Shown here piece by piece: positions 1-7,620 of a stretch of DNA of 64,000 nucleotides (position 1 is the first letter of the stretch; each line of letters begins with the position of its first letter). The DNA is from Arcicella sp040387735. Its GTDB lineage: Bacteria; Bacteroidota; Bacteroidia; Cytophagales; Spirosomataceae. Made by a program: the position numbers and the translations under genes. The stretch is taken from the NCBI GenBank assembly GCA_040387735.1, contig JAZKDE010000021.1, forward strand, positions 3,769 to 67,768. The letters run 5' to 3'. The notes below the pieces were generated by a model, which saw nothing but the letters and a program-made list of their open reading frames with translations, had not been told where the DNA came from and ran no database searches.

Positions 1-170
1 TTGGATTTGTTCCTGAAAATAGCGTTGTTATTCCTGGTAGCTTAACGAAGAAGTTCCCTGCTGGAGAATTTAACGTTCCATGTGCTTTAATCATCGGAAA
101 ACGTAAGGAAAGTACTGATTTGAAGACTTCTTTAAATCAAGCATTACGTGAAAATAATGTAGTTGTTTAA
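1..170 (+). CDS. dapD: DapD, tetrahydrodipicolinate N-succinyltransferase (3' end only)
   Basis: Only the last 55 codons are present, read from base 3. The translated tail contains KKFPAGEF, PCALIIGKRKESTD and LKTSLNQALREN, which match the conserved C-terminal end of DapD from Bacteroidota. DapD is a cytoplasmic trimeric left-handed beta-helix enzyme that succinylates tetrahydrodipicolinate in the succinylase branch of lysine and meso-diaminopimelate synthesis. The gene runs in from outside the window and ends just before a clear hairpin terminator. Identification rests on a short but characteristic tail. Confidence 0.85.
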   Translation, partial: GFVPENSVVIPGSLTKKFPAGEFNVPCALIIGKRKESTDLKTSLNQALRENNVVV

Positions 171-203
171 CATAGACTAAGAATTTAGTTCATGTAACAG
201 ATT

Positions 204-241
204 AAAAAGTCGTGGTAGAGATAATCCTCCACGACTTTTTT
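204..241 (+). terminator. Intrinsic terminator after dapD
   Basis: Inverted repeat AAAAAGTCGTGG / CCACGACTTTTT with a 14-nt loop, ending in a T run, 33 bases after the dapD stop. Confidence 0.85.
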
Positions 242-789
242 GTTTTTATACGTCTGAGAATTCAATCTAAATCATTCTAAAACCTTCGCATTAATAAGAA
301 AATCCTCAATTCCGGTACTGATGCTTTTCGCCATTATTTGTTAATTTTCTATCAGTTCATCTCAAAGAAACTAATCAATCAAACCTCCACTTCGTATTTT
401 AAACATTATAAGAAATATTAATAAAGAAATCTTTCACACAAACTGTTCTTTACATTTATCAGAGTTTATAATATCATAGCACTTGGTTATCTACATTACT
501 TTTAAAGCGTTATCCACAACAAAACGGTTCTCTTACTTCTTATATATATCTACTAAAATAAGGGATACAATGTATTCCAAACAAATATACATTCGATACA
601 ATTTATCTAATTGGTAAATTAACCCTAAACAATCTATTTCATTTAACTCTTGCGTCTATGGAAAAGCAAGAAACAGTTTAAAGAACCAAATGTAGTATTT
701 AAACTGTTTAATTACCGCCGAAGCACTACAAACACGTAACAACTAATTATTTTTATTGCAATTTTACGTAAAATTAAAATCTTACAAAT
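242..789. other. Long noncoding region with two DnaA-box-like words
   Basis: No open reading frame of note in about 550 bases. It is very AT-rich. TTATCTACA lies at 487-495 and TTATCCACA, identical to the E. coli consensus DnaA box, at 510-518. No clear TAnnTTTG promoter was found for the downstream gene. Its function is unknown; it may simply be a long leader or promoter region. Confidence 0.4.
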
Positions 790-1641
790 ATGGTATATGA
801 TACTGCCCCTTTACAATTAGGGCAATTTAACAGACTTGAAGTTATTAAAGAATTAGATTTCGGACTTTATTTAGATGGTTACGATGGAGAGGAGATACTA
901 ATTCCCCGAGTGTACGTGCCAGAGGGAACTCAGATTGGTCAATTCTTAGATGTATTCATTTATCGTGACTCTGAAGACCGTGTAATAGCGACTACGCTTA
1001 TTCCTCACGCAGTTGTTGGCCAATTTGCGTACTTACAAGTAAAAGATGTAAGTAAATCAGGGGTTTTCTTAGACTGGGGATTACTGAAAGACTTATTAGT
1101 ACCCTTTGGAGAACAACATTCAAAGATGGCGTTAGGGCGTTCTTATTTAGTATATGTTTATATTGATGAACAAACAGAGCGGATTGTTGCGTCAGCCAAG
1201 TTAGATAAATTTCTGGAAACAGATGCGTCAGGGCTAACCGAAGGTCAAGAAGTAGAATTACTTCCTTACGAATATACAGACTTGGGATTAAAGGCTTTAA
1301 TTAACAAACGTTATATGGGGATTATTTACAAAAGTGAGGTATTTAAAGATGTACCATTAGGGCTAACAATTCCAGGCTTTATCAAAAAGATAAGACACGA
1401 TGGGAAAATAGATTTAAGTATTGTAAAACAAGGATTTGATAGAATTGACAATATTAAATCGGAGATATATTCGCTTTTGATTGCGTCAGGGGGCTTTCTA
1501 CCTTATACTGATAAAACAGATGCTGAAGTAATTTACAAGAATTTACAAATGTCAAAAAAGGATTTCAAGAAAGCGATAGGAGGATTATACAGAGACGGGA
1601 AGGTTAATTTACAAAATGACGGAATTTATAAAACTAATTAA
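790..1641 (+). CDS. CvfB-like S1 RNA-binding protein
   Basis: The 283-residue protein has the layout of the CvfB/YitL family: an N-terminal S1-like OB fold (about residues 8-65), a canonical S1 domain (about 72-135, with VKDVSKSGVFLDWGLLKDLL), a third S1-like segment (about 145-215), and a C-terminal winged helix (about 220-280). Length matches the family (about 280). Family members bind RNA and influence expression in Staphylococcus and Streptococcus; the exact target here is not known. ATG at 790 fits the start of the first domain. It is preceded by more than 500 noncoding bases and followed by an operator-rich gap, so it is probably transcribed alone. Confidence 0.85.
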   Translation: MVYDTAPLQLGQFNRLEVIKELDFGLYLDGYDGEEILIPRVYVPEGTQIGQFLDVFIYRDSEDRVIATTLIPHAVVGQFAYLQVKDVSKSGVFLDWGLLKDLLVPFGEQHSKMALGRSYLVYVYIDEQTERIVASAKLDKFLETDASGLTEGQEVELLPYEYTDLGLKALINKRYMGIIYKSEVFKDVPLGLTIPGFIKKIRHDGKIDLSIVKQGFDRIDNIKSEIYSLLIASGGFLPYTDKTDAEVIYKNLQMSKKDFKKAIGGLYRDGKVNLQNDGIYKTN

Positions 1642-1658
1642 CACCATACCTATCGGAC

Positions 1659-1812
1659 ACATTTGTAATAAACAAGCTAATACAAACATTTGTAAATTAT
1701 ATCAAATAATCACAAATGCACAATTGTAATTTATATAAATATATTGCATTATGTAAATCAATCAACTATATTTGCTCACACATAAATCATAATTTACAAT
1801 AAACAATTGTAA
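1659..1812 (+). repeat. Four copies of ACAWTTGTAA, probable operators
   Basis: ACATTTGTAA occurs at 1659-1668 and 1686-1695; ACAATTGTAA occurs at 1720-1729 and 1803-1812. The core ACAATTGT is a perfect palindrome. Two copies lie well upstream, one just upstream of the predicted -33 element, and one ends two bases before the xre start codon. This is what an autoregulated helix-turn-helix repressor gene usually looks like; binding by the neighbouring XRE protein is inference. Confidence 0.55.
1744..1774 (+). promoter_or_regulatory. Predicted Bacteroidota promoter of the xre-fdhD-fdhF operon
   Basis: TTG at 1744-1746, 20 bases, then TATATTTG at 1767-1774, matching the Bacteroidota -33/-7 pattern TTTG...TAnnTTTG. 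The expected start is near 1780, giving a leader of about 30 bases before the xre ATG. Confidence 0.6.
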
Positions 1813-1813
1813 C

Positions 1814-2281
1814 ATGGACTTAAATAAGAAAATTGAGCAAATCATAATTGACAAAGGTTTATCACCAAGTTATTTTGCAGATACCGTAGGCATACAGAGA
1901 AGTAGCATTTCTCATATCCTTTCGGGTAGAAATAAGCCAAGTTTAGACATTATTCAGCGAATATTAAAAGTTTTTCCTGATATTGACCGAGATTGGCTTA
2001 TTTTTGATTCTGATATACCTCTTCAAAACAGCCCTCAAACTAACAGGCAACAAACTATTAATCAGAGAGTTATACCACAAAATCAATTTGAGCAAACGCC
2101 ACGAGAATCGCCTAAAAATTATCAGCCAGAACTAATTCCCGTTCAGGCACCTGTAAATGTTCCTCCGAGACGTAAAGTAGAGCGTCCAGTTATACCATCT
2201 CAGCAACCTTCTGGAAAACAAATAGAAAGAATTGTGATTTTCTATACTGATGGAACATTTATGGAAAGTAAACCAATTTAA
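1814..2281 (+). CDS. XRE-family helix-turn-helix regulator
   Basis: 155 residues. The N-terminal part (about residues 5-65) is an XRE/Cro-type DNA-binding domain (SPSYFADTVGIQRSSISHIL, then SGRNKPSLD, then a DWL motif). Residues 70-130 are a Gln/Pro-rich linker and the last 20 residues form a conserved-looking tail (IERIVIFYTDGTF) seen in small Bacteroidota XRE proteins. The fdhD start lies only 23 bases downstream, so this gene probably heads an operon with fdhD and the fdhF-like gene. Repeated palindromes upstream suggest it controls its own promoter. Ligand and targets are unknown. Confidence 0.8.
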   Translation: MDLNKKIEQIIIDKGLSPSYFADTVGIQRSSISHILSGRNKPSLDIIQRILKVFPDIDRDWLIFDSDIPLQNSPQTNRQQTINQRVIPQNQFEQTPRESPKNYQPELIPVQAPVNVPPRRKVERPVIPSQQPSGKQIERIVIFYTDGTFMESKPI

Positions 2282-2304
2282 AAATTACCATAAACTATAA
2301 AGTT

Positions 2305-3183
2305 GTGTTTAGCATCTCGCCCGTACAAATACATAAAGTCGCTAAAAATGGAATCTCCCTGAAAGATGATTTATTGGCAGTTGAAGACCCGATGGAAATT
2401 AGGTTGGGTTTTGGAAAAACAAACGAACGCCAGCAAAAGAGTATATCAGTTACCATGCGTACTCCTGGACATGACTTTGAATTGGCGTTAGGTTTTTTAT
2501 TTTCTGAGGGTATTATTCAGCAATATTCGCAAATTTATACCATCAAATATTGTACTGATTTAGGACGACAAGAATCCAAAAATAATATTGTTAGAGTAGA
2601 ATTAAAACCTGATGTTGTCGTTGATTTGTCAGGTTTGGAACGAAATTTTTACGCTACTTCAAGTTGTGGTATTTGTGGAAAAGCATCAATCGAGGTACTG
2701 CAAAAAATAGGTTGTCCGTATATTCCGATAGTAAAAAACATTGTTAGTCAAGATATTATTTATCACTTACCAACTATTTTACGGGAAGCTCAAAACGTTT
2801 TTAACCATACAGGCGGGCTTCATGCCGCTGGATTATTTGATAAAAATGGAATGCTAATTCTCCTAAGAGAGGATGTTGGGAGGCATAATGCTTTGGATAA
2901 ACTCATTGGTGCGTCAGTCAATCACGTAGATTTATCTGATAAAATAGCTTTAGTAAGTGGGCGTTTAAGTTTTGAATTAGTACAAAAAACCCTCATGGCA
3001 GGCATTCCAATATTAGTAGCGATTGGTGCTCCATCAAGTTTGGCAGTAGAATTAGCCATAAATTTTGGTTTAACACTCATCGGTTTTCTCCGAGATGGTA
3101 GTTATAATGTATATACGGGTATTGAAAGATTAATTTTGAATACTAATTTTCATTCAAATAATGGTTCTGAAAACAATGAATAA
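2305..3183 (+). CDS. fdhD: FdhD, formate dehydrogenase sulfurtransferase
   Basis: FdhD carries sulfur from cysteine desulfurase to the molybdenum cofactor of formate-dehydrogenase-like enzymes, in the cytoplasm. The protein has the SSCGICG motif with Cys121 and Cys124, the same positions as the essential pair in E. coli FdhD, then the conserved HAAGLF and EDVGRHNA(L)DK blocks. Length 292 is normal or slightly long. The start is GTG at 2305, 23 bases after xre. The 3' end overlaps the fdhF-like gene, so the chaperone and its client are very likely translated together. Confidence 0.93.
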   Translation: MFSISPVQIHKVAKNGISLKDDLLAVEDPMEIRLGFGKTNERQQKSISVTMRTPGHDFELALGFLFSEGIIQQYSQIYTIKYCTDLGRQESKNNIVRVELKPDVVVDLSGLERNFYATSSCGICGKASIEVLQKIGCPYIPIVKNIVSQDIIYHLPTILREAQNVFNHTGGLHAAGLFDKNGMLILLREDVGRHNALDKLIGASVNHVDLSDKIALVSGRLSFELVQKTLMAGIPILVAIGAPSSLAVELAINFGLTLIGFLRDGSYNVYTGIERLILNTNFHSNNGSENNE

Positions 3184-5530
3184 TGAAGATAAAATAAATC
3201 CGCAGGCTCCCTCAGCTTTTACTGGCATGACAATTACAGAGCCTGCTAAAGTTGCAGCAGGCATAAAAGCTGTTACAAATTCTTTCAAACACGTTTTTGG
3301 TGCAATGAATGTATTTAGAGGAACGAAAGCTCTGTTTTCACTAAATCAAAAGGGAGGTGTCGATTGTCCCTCATGTGCTTGGCCTGATCCAGATGGAGAA
3401 CGTTCTTCAGTAGCAGAATACTGCGAAAATGGAGCGAAAGCTATTGCAGAAGAAGCTACAACGTTAAAAGCTGGACCCGTTTTTTTTCAACGCTATTCAG
3501 TAGCAGAATTATCCCAGAAATCTGATTATTGGCTGGGACAACAAGGTCGTTTGACGCATCCGATGATTATTAGAGAAGGGCAAACACACTACGAAAAAAT
3601 TACTTGGAAGAATGCCATCGAACTTATTTCGAATGAATTAAATACACTCCAAAGTCCAAATGATGGTATTTTTTATACTTCTGGACGTGCTTCAAACGAA
3701 GCTGCATTCTTGTATCAACTCTTTGTGCGTCAGTTCGGAACCAATAATTTACCAGATTGTTCCAATATGTGCCACGAATCAAGTGGTGCTGCTTTGGGAA
3801 AGACTTTGGGTTTGGGAAAAGGTTCAGTAACCTTGGATGATTTCAATAAAGCAGAGGTAATTATCATTTTAGGGCAAAATCCAGGAACAAATCACCCAAG
3901 AATGCTAACTGCTTTGGAAAAAGCAAAACAAGCAGGAGCCAAAATTATCTCCGTAAACCCACTAATAGAAACGGGACTTTTAGCTTTTCAACATCCGCAA
4001 CACCTTTCGGATATGCTCACAGGCGGAACATCATTAACTGATATCTACCTACAAATTAAGATAAATACTGATTTGGCTCTCCTAAAAGCTCTGGCAATTT
4101 TGCTCTACGAGGCAGAACACAATAACCCTAATAACGTATTTGACCATCAATTTATCCAACAAAATACTGCTGGTTATGAGCTATTTATCAATGATTTAAA
4201 GAATTACAAGCTCGAAGAATTGATAGCAGAATGTGGTATTTCTTTGCAGCAAATAAGAGAAACTGCTGATTTATTGATAGAAAATAACAAAATAATCATT
4301 TGTTGGGCAATGGGACTTACCCAACACAAAAACTCGGTCATTACCATTCAAGAAGTTGTTAATATCTTGTTACTCAAAGGAAGTATTGGCAAAGAAGGTG
4401 CTGGAACGTGTCCAGTAAGGGGACATTCAAACGTTCAGGGCGACCGAACAATGGGTATTTATGAAAAGCCAAGCACGCAATTTTTGGACAAATTAGACGA
4501 AGTATTTGCGTTTAAATCACCCCGTGAACACGGTTTAGACGTGGTAAATTCTATCAAAGCAATGTACCAAAGCACGGGGAAGGTATTTATGGCCTTGGGT
4601 GGGAACTTCCTTTCGGCTACGCCAGATACAGAATTTACGGCAAAAGCTCTTCAAAACTGTAAATTAACCGTTCAAATTTCGACAAAACTCAATAGAAGCC
4701 ATCTTATTCACGGAAAAACAGCCATTATATTACCTTGTTTGGGCAGAACTGACGAAGATTTACAAACGTCTGGGCTTCAATTTGTCAGCACAGAAAACTC
4801 TATGGGCGTAATACAACAGTCTAAAGGCAATCTAACACCACCTGCTGAAACTGTATTGAGTGAACCTGCAATCGTCGCTAAAATTGCCAAAGAAACGCTT
4901 AAAAATTACGATAAATCACTCGATTGGGACAGACTAATCAGTAATTACGATAATATTCGATTATTAATTGAAAAAACAATTGATGGTTTTAAGGATTATA
5001 ACGTTCGTGTAAGACATTTGGGGGGCTTTTATTTGCCAAACGCTCCAAGAGAAGGGAGATTTACAACAAATAACCAAAAAGCAAACTTCACGATTTGCCC
5101 TTTTGAACCACAAAACCTTGCTGATGATGAATACTTAATGATGACAATTCGAACGCACGATCAATTCAATACTACCATTTATGGATTAGATGACCGCTAT
5201 CGTGGTATTTTTAATGAACGTAGGGTTATTCTGATGAATCAGAAAGACATTCAAAAAGCCAAATTGAAAGATTATCAAATCGTAGATTTGCATAATTTTC
5301 ATGGAAATATTCATCGTAAAGCGGAACGATTTATTGTCGTTCCTTACAATATTCCAGCGGGAAATGTATCTACTTATTTCCCTGAAGCAAACGTTTTAGT
5401 GCCAATTGATAGCGTTGCAGAGATTAGTAATACGCCAACATCGAAGTCTGTAATAATCAAAATAACACCTGTTATAGAAGGACAGGAGAATAAGCTAACA
5501 TTTGCCGAAATTACACAAAAAATAGGATAG
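3176..5530 (+). CDS. FdhF/YdeP-family molybdopterin oxidoreductase
   Basis: Large Mo-bis-MGD oxidoreductase of the Fdh-alpha-like family that includes E. coli YdeP. Near the N terminus is the family signature DCPSCAWPDPD, and further on SNMCHESSG at the position of the formate dehydrogenase Cys/Sec loop. The middle holds the GQNPGTNHPRML nucleotide-binding segment and PVRGHSNVQGDRTMG; the C-terminal molybdopterin-binding domain has RTHDQFNTTIYG and NERR. It lacks partner subunits or electron-transfer genes nearby, as is usual for YdeP-like enzymes. Physiological substrate is uncertain. ATG at 3176 overlaps fdhD by 8 bases; an in-frame ATG at 3161 would add five residues. Confidence 0.88.
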   Translation: MNNEDKINPQAPSAFTGMTITEPAKVAAGIKAVTNSFKHVFGAMNVFRGTKALFSLNQKGGVDCPSCAWPDPDGERSSVAEYCENGAKAIAEEATTLKAGPVFFQRYSVAELSQKSDYWLGQQGRLTHPMIIREGQTHYEKITWKNAIELISNELNTLQSPNDGIFYTSGRASNEAAFLYQLFVRQFGTNNLPDCSNMCHESSGAALGKTLGLGKGSVTLDDFNKAEVIIILGQNPGTNHPRMLTALEKAKQAGAKIISVNPLIETGLLAFQHPQHLSDMLTGGTSLTDIYLQIKINTDLALLKALAILLYEAEHNNPNNVFDHQFIQQNTAGYELFINDLKNYKLEELIAECGISLQQIRETADLLIENNKIIICWAMGLTQHKNSVITIQEVVNILLLKGSIGKEGAGTCPVRGHSNVQGDRTMGIYEKPSTQFLDKLDEVFAFKSPREHGLDVVNSIKAMYQSTGKVFMALGGNFLSATPDTEFTAKALQNCKLTVQISTKLNRSHLIHGKTAIILPCLGRTDEDLQTSGLQFVSTENSMGVIQQSKGNLTPPAETVLSEPAIVAKIAKETLKNYDKSLDWDRLISNYDNIRLLIEKTIDGFKDYNVRVRHLGGFYLPNAPREGRFTTNNQKANFTICPFEPQNLADDEYLMMTIRTHDQFNTTIYGLDDRYRGIFNERRVILMNQKDIQKAKLKDYQIVDLHNFHGNIHRKAERFIVVPYNIPAGNVSTYFPEANVLVPIDSVAEISNTPTSKSVIIKITPVIEGQENKLTFAEITQKIG

Positions 5531-6089
5531 GGTGGGATAGAAGGCTTTTTTGTATTAAATATGAACATTCATTCAATATAAACAGAGCTAATTTAGCTAT
5601 TTCCTGCCCTTTTCTTCGACGAAAAAAGGATGTGTCCTATTAACCATCATCTCCTATTGATGACCTACTTCTAATGGAAAAATAAAAATCCAGTAATTAT
5701 CCCTTTTGATAATAAAAAAATATTGGGTACCTAAGCAATATATCCTATTTCAAATTCAATAGATATACAGACTTCATTCAACTCCTATTTATCAAATAAT
5801 GATGCTTGTAAGCTAACTGTATATCCCTTTATATGAAATACTTACCAGTATAATAGTTATTGCGTTCTCCCATTCATTCAATAATAAGAGGATTCCTATT
5901 TTACTTCCCTCTCTCAATGTGAAACACATAACAGTCTGATTATCAACAAATTAACACCAACTGTTCCACGTGAATACTGTAAACCCTTGAAAAATAAGCA
6001 GTTACGTAGTTTTCCACAAAAAGTGTGGAAATCGACCTTATAGTAATCTACATTATGTGTAAATTTGGGTAAAAATAAACATTAACGTC
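5531..6089. other. 560-base noncoding strip with repeats and DnaA-/parS-like words
   Basis: No coding sequence supported. The heptamer TCCTATT occurs five times on + (starts 5635, 5652, 5743, 5783, 5894). TTATCAACA lies at 5940-5948, TTTTCCACA at 6010-6018, and TGTTCCACGTGAATAC at 5962-5977, whose first 13 bases equal the B. subtilis parS sequence. An 8-bp inverted repeat lies at 6011-6031. The architecture resembles a replication or partition region or a multi-operator promoter, but nothing decides between these. Confidence 0.4.
6011..6031. repeat. Perfect inverted repeat TTTCCACA-AAAAG-TGTGGAAA
   Basis: Eight-base arms at 6011-6018 and 6024-6031 with a 5-base spacer. Each arm resembles a DnaA box (TTTTCCACA). 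There is no T tract, so it is more likely a protein-binding site than a terminator. Confidence 0.5.
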
Positions 6090-6560
6090 ATGCAGAAAAT
6101 AGATTCACTGAACCAAGTAGCAGAATTCCACCGTACATTCAAAGCTCCAATTTTAGAAACGCCAAAAATTCCTTCACCAGAAAGGTGTAAACTTCGAGTT
6201 AGCTTGATAGCGGAAGAGTTGAGAGAACTCCAAGATGCCATTAATGACAATGATTTAGTGGAAATTGCTGATGCTCTTTGTGATATTCAATATGTACTTT
6301 CAGGAGCGGTTTTAGAATTTGGCTTAGGTGAAAAATTTGTAGATTTATTCAATGAAGTACAACGCTCAAATATGTCGAAGGCCTGCGGAAGCTACGAAGA
6401 AGCAGAAGCTACCGTAAAATTTTATGCTGATAAAGATGGAACAGAAGCTGAAATTGTGGCTGATGGCGATAAGTTTTTGGTATATAGAATTACTGATAAT
6501 AAAGTGTTAAAATCAGTAAAATATTCACCTGCTGATTTGAAAGGGATTTTGGGTGTTTAG
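6090..6560 (+). CDS. MazG-like all-alpha NTP pyrophosphohydrolase (DR2231 type)
   Basis: 156 residues. Residues 1-95 form the all-alpha NTP pyrophosphohydrolase fold: acidic metal ligands appear as Glu42, Glu43 and Glu46 in AEELRELQDA, and Glu58, Asp61 and Asp65 in EIADALCDIQYV, as in the Deinococcus DR2231 branch. Such enzymes hydrolyse nucleoside triphosphates, often dUTP, to the monophosphate plus pyrophosphate and so clean the nucleotide pool. The C-terminal 60 residues (YADKDGTEAE onward) are an extra small domain seen in Bacteroidota relatives. The gene stands alone after the long noncoding strip. Confidence 0.8.
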   Translation: MQKIDSLNQVAEFHRTFKAPILETPKIPSPERCKLRVSLIAEELRELQDAINDNDLVEIADALCDIQYVLSGAVLEFGLGEKFVDLFNEVQRSNMSKACGSYEEAEATVKFYADKDGTEAEIVADGDKFLVYRITDNKVLKSVKYSPADLKGILGV

Positions 6561-6632
6561 TTAGTATGTATCCCTATATATAATATTTATTATTAAAATC
6601 AAGGTTATGTTTTCTACAAACTCAACATTCTT

Positions 6633-7025
6633 ATGCACACTCCATACGAAAAAACAAGAGGTCATATTGCTGACTTTAAAGTCAAATATAGATTTTATAC
6701 AAATGAAGAAGGTGGTAGATGGAGCCTTCCTTATCAAGCTTATCGCTCTGATTTTAAATATGAACATCCTCTTTATGATGGTAATAATCAACTTTTTATG
6801 ATTCACCCTGAATTTGAAGATGAAACGGGAAATATTATATTAGAAAGTAATGAGCAAATTTCCGCAACTGGTACAGCCAGAATGTGGATACTTATTCCAG
6901 AAAGACGTAATTATCATGAAGATAAGATTATCGTTGGAACAAAAGGTTTTTTTATGGAAGGAAACGTAAAGGTTGCTAAATGTGAAGTAATAGAAATATT
7001 GGGATTACTTACTAATCCAAGATAA
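6633..7025 (+). CDS. Small protein resembling EF-Tu domain III
   Basis: 130 residues, no signal peptide. DFKVKYRFYTNEEGGR followed by Y-R-x-x-F resembles the start of domain III of EF-Tu (VYVLSKDEGGRHTPFF, then YRPQF), and the C-terminal half (GTARMWI, GTKGFFMEGNVKVAKCEVIEI) resembles its closing strands. There is no GTPase domain, so this is a stand-alone beta-barrel of unknown role, a type annotated as hypothetical in Bacteroidota. It is the last + gene before the dif candidate. Confidence 0.6.
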   Translation: MHTPYEKTRGHIADFKVKYRFYTNEEGGRWSLPYQAYRSDFKYEHPLYDGNNQLFMIHPEFEDETGNIILESNEQISATGTARMWILIPERRNYHEDKIIVGTKGFFMEGNVKVAKCEVIEILGLLTNPR

Positions 7026-7560
7026 TCCCACCTTAAACTATTTATTTAGTTATAAAATTGTTTAAAGTGGGCAGAAGAAGGGGATGAACATAATGTTGTT
7101 TCATCAATAAAGAAAATTATGTTTTGTTTATGATGAAATTAGACATCGAAGATTTTTACAATTATAGCTCAATTTCTAAATTTATTTAGAACCACATAGG
7201 GATTATTCCAAAACACTCAGAAAATCCGTAGAACTGGCTGTAATACTGTTCATCATGACGACCATACTCATATTCAGCTCTAAAATTGTAGATTTTGAGA
7301 ATTAGATAATCTGAACAAGATTACGAATAAAAATTCCTAAAGGATTCTCAGACGATTCATTTTAACCATATTATACGACTTTATGCTCATAATAGTTTAA
7401 ATCTAATCTTACTCTATTGTATTTCGTATTTCAGTCAGATAACACTTCTTATACAGTTTTTAAAGATATTTAAAAGTTGTATAATTTACATTATGTTAAA
7501 TAATAAATTTTAGATGATGAGAATATAATATTTGTTAACCTCTTCATCAAAAATATCCTC
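7026..7560. other. Noncoding strip between converging genes, contains the dif candidate
   Basis: About 530 bases with no supported gene. The gene to the left runs on +, the next two to the right run on -. The dif-like sequence is at 7474-7501. Confidence 0.5.
7474..7501 (+). other. dif: Candidate dif site (XerC/XerD recombination)
   Basis: The right arm TTATGTTAAAT at 7491-7501 is identical to the XerD-binding arm of E. coli dif. The 6-base centre is TTTACA and the left arm AAGTTGTATAA keeps G-x-ATAA of the XerC arm. Against the broad bacterial consensus about 23 of 28 positions agree. It lies in noncoding DNA exactly where gene orientation switches from + to -, as expected for the chromosome terminus where the XerCD recombinase resolves dimers. 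Confidence 0.7.
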
Positions 7561-7592
7561 AAAAAAAAGTCCTTGAACTTTCGTTCAAGGAC
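7561..7592 (-). terminator. Intrinsic terminator of the TPR gene
   Basis: Stem GTCCTTGAAC / GTTCAAGGAC with a TTTC loop; reading on - it ends in eight T residues. It lies 29 bases past the stop codon. Confidence 0.9.
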
Positions 7593-7620
7593 CAATAATA
7601 ATTCTCAATATTCTTATTAT

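Noticed and set aside
1749..1760. A second dif-like word near 1750 and another at 6050
   Set aside because: They share only TTATGT-type pieces and the left arm does not fit; the one at 7474 is much better.
5374..5568. Minus-strand open frame inside the fdhF-like gene end
   Set aside because: It is a shadow of the real gene, with no known domain or start context.
6561..6806. Minus-strand frame and a + frame at 6607-6801 over the EF-Tu-like gene
   Set aside because: The 6633 frame has coherent conserved motifs; the others look random and overlap it.
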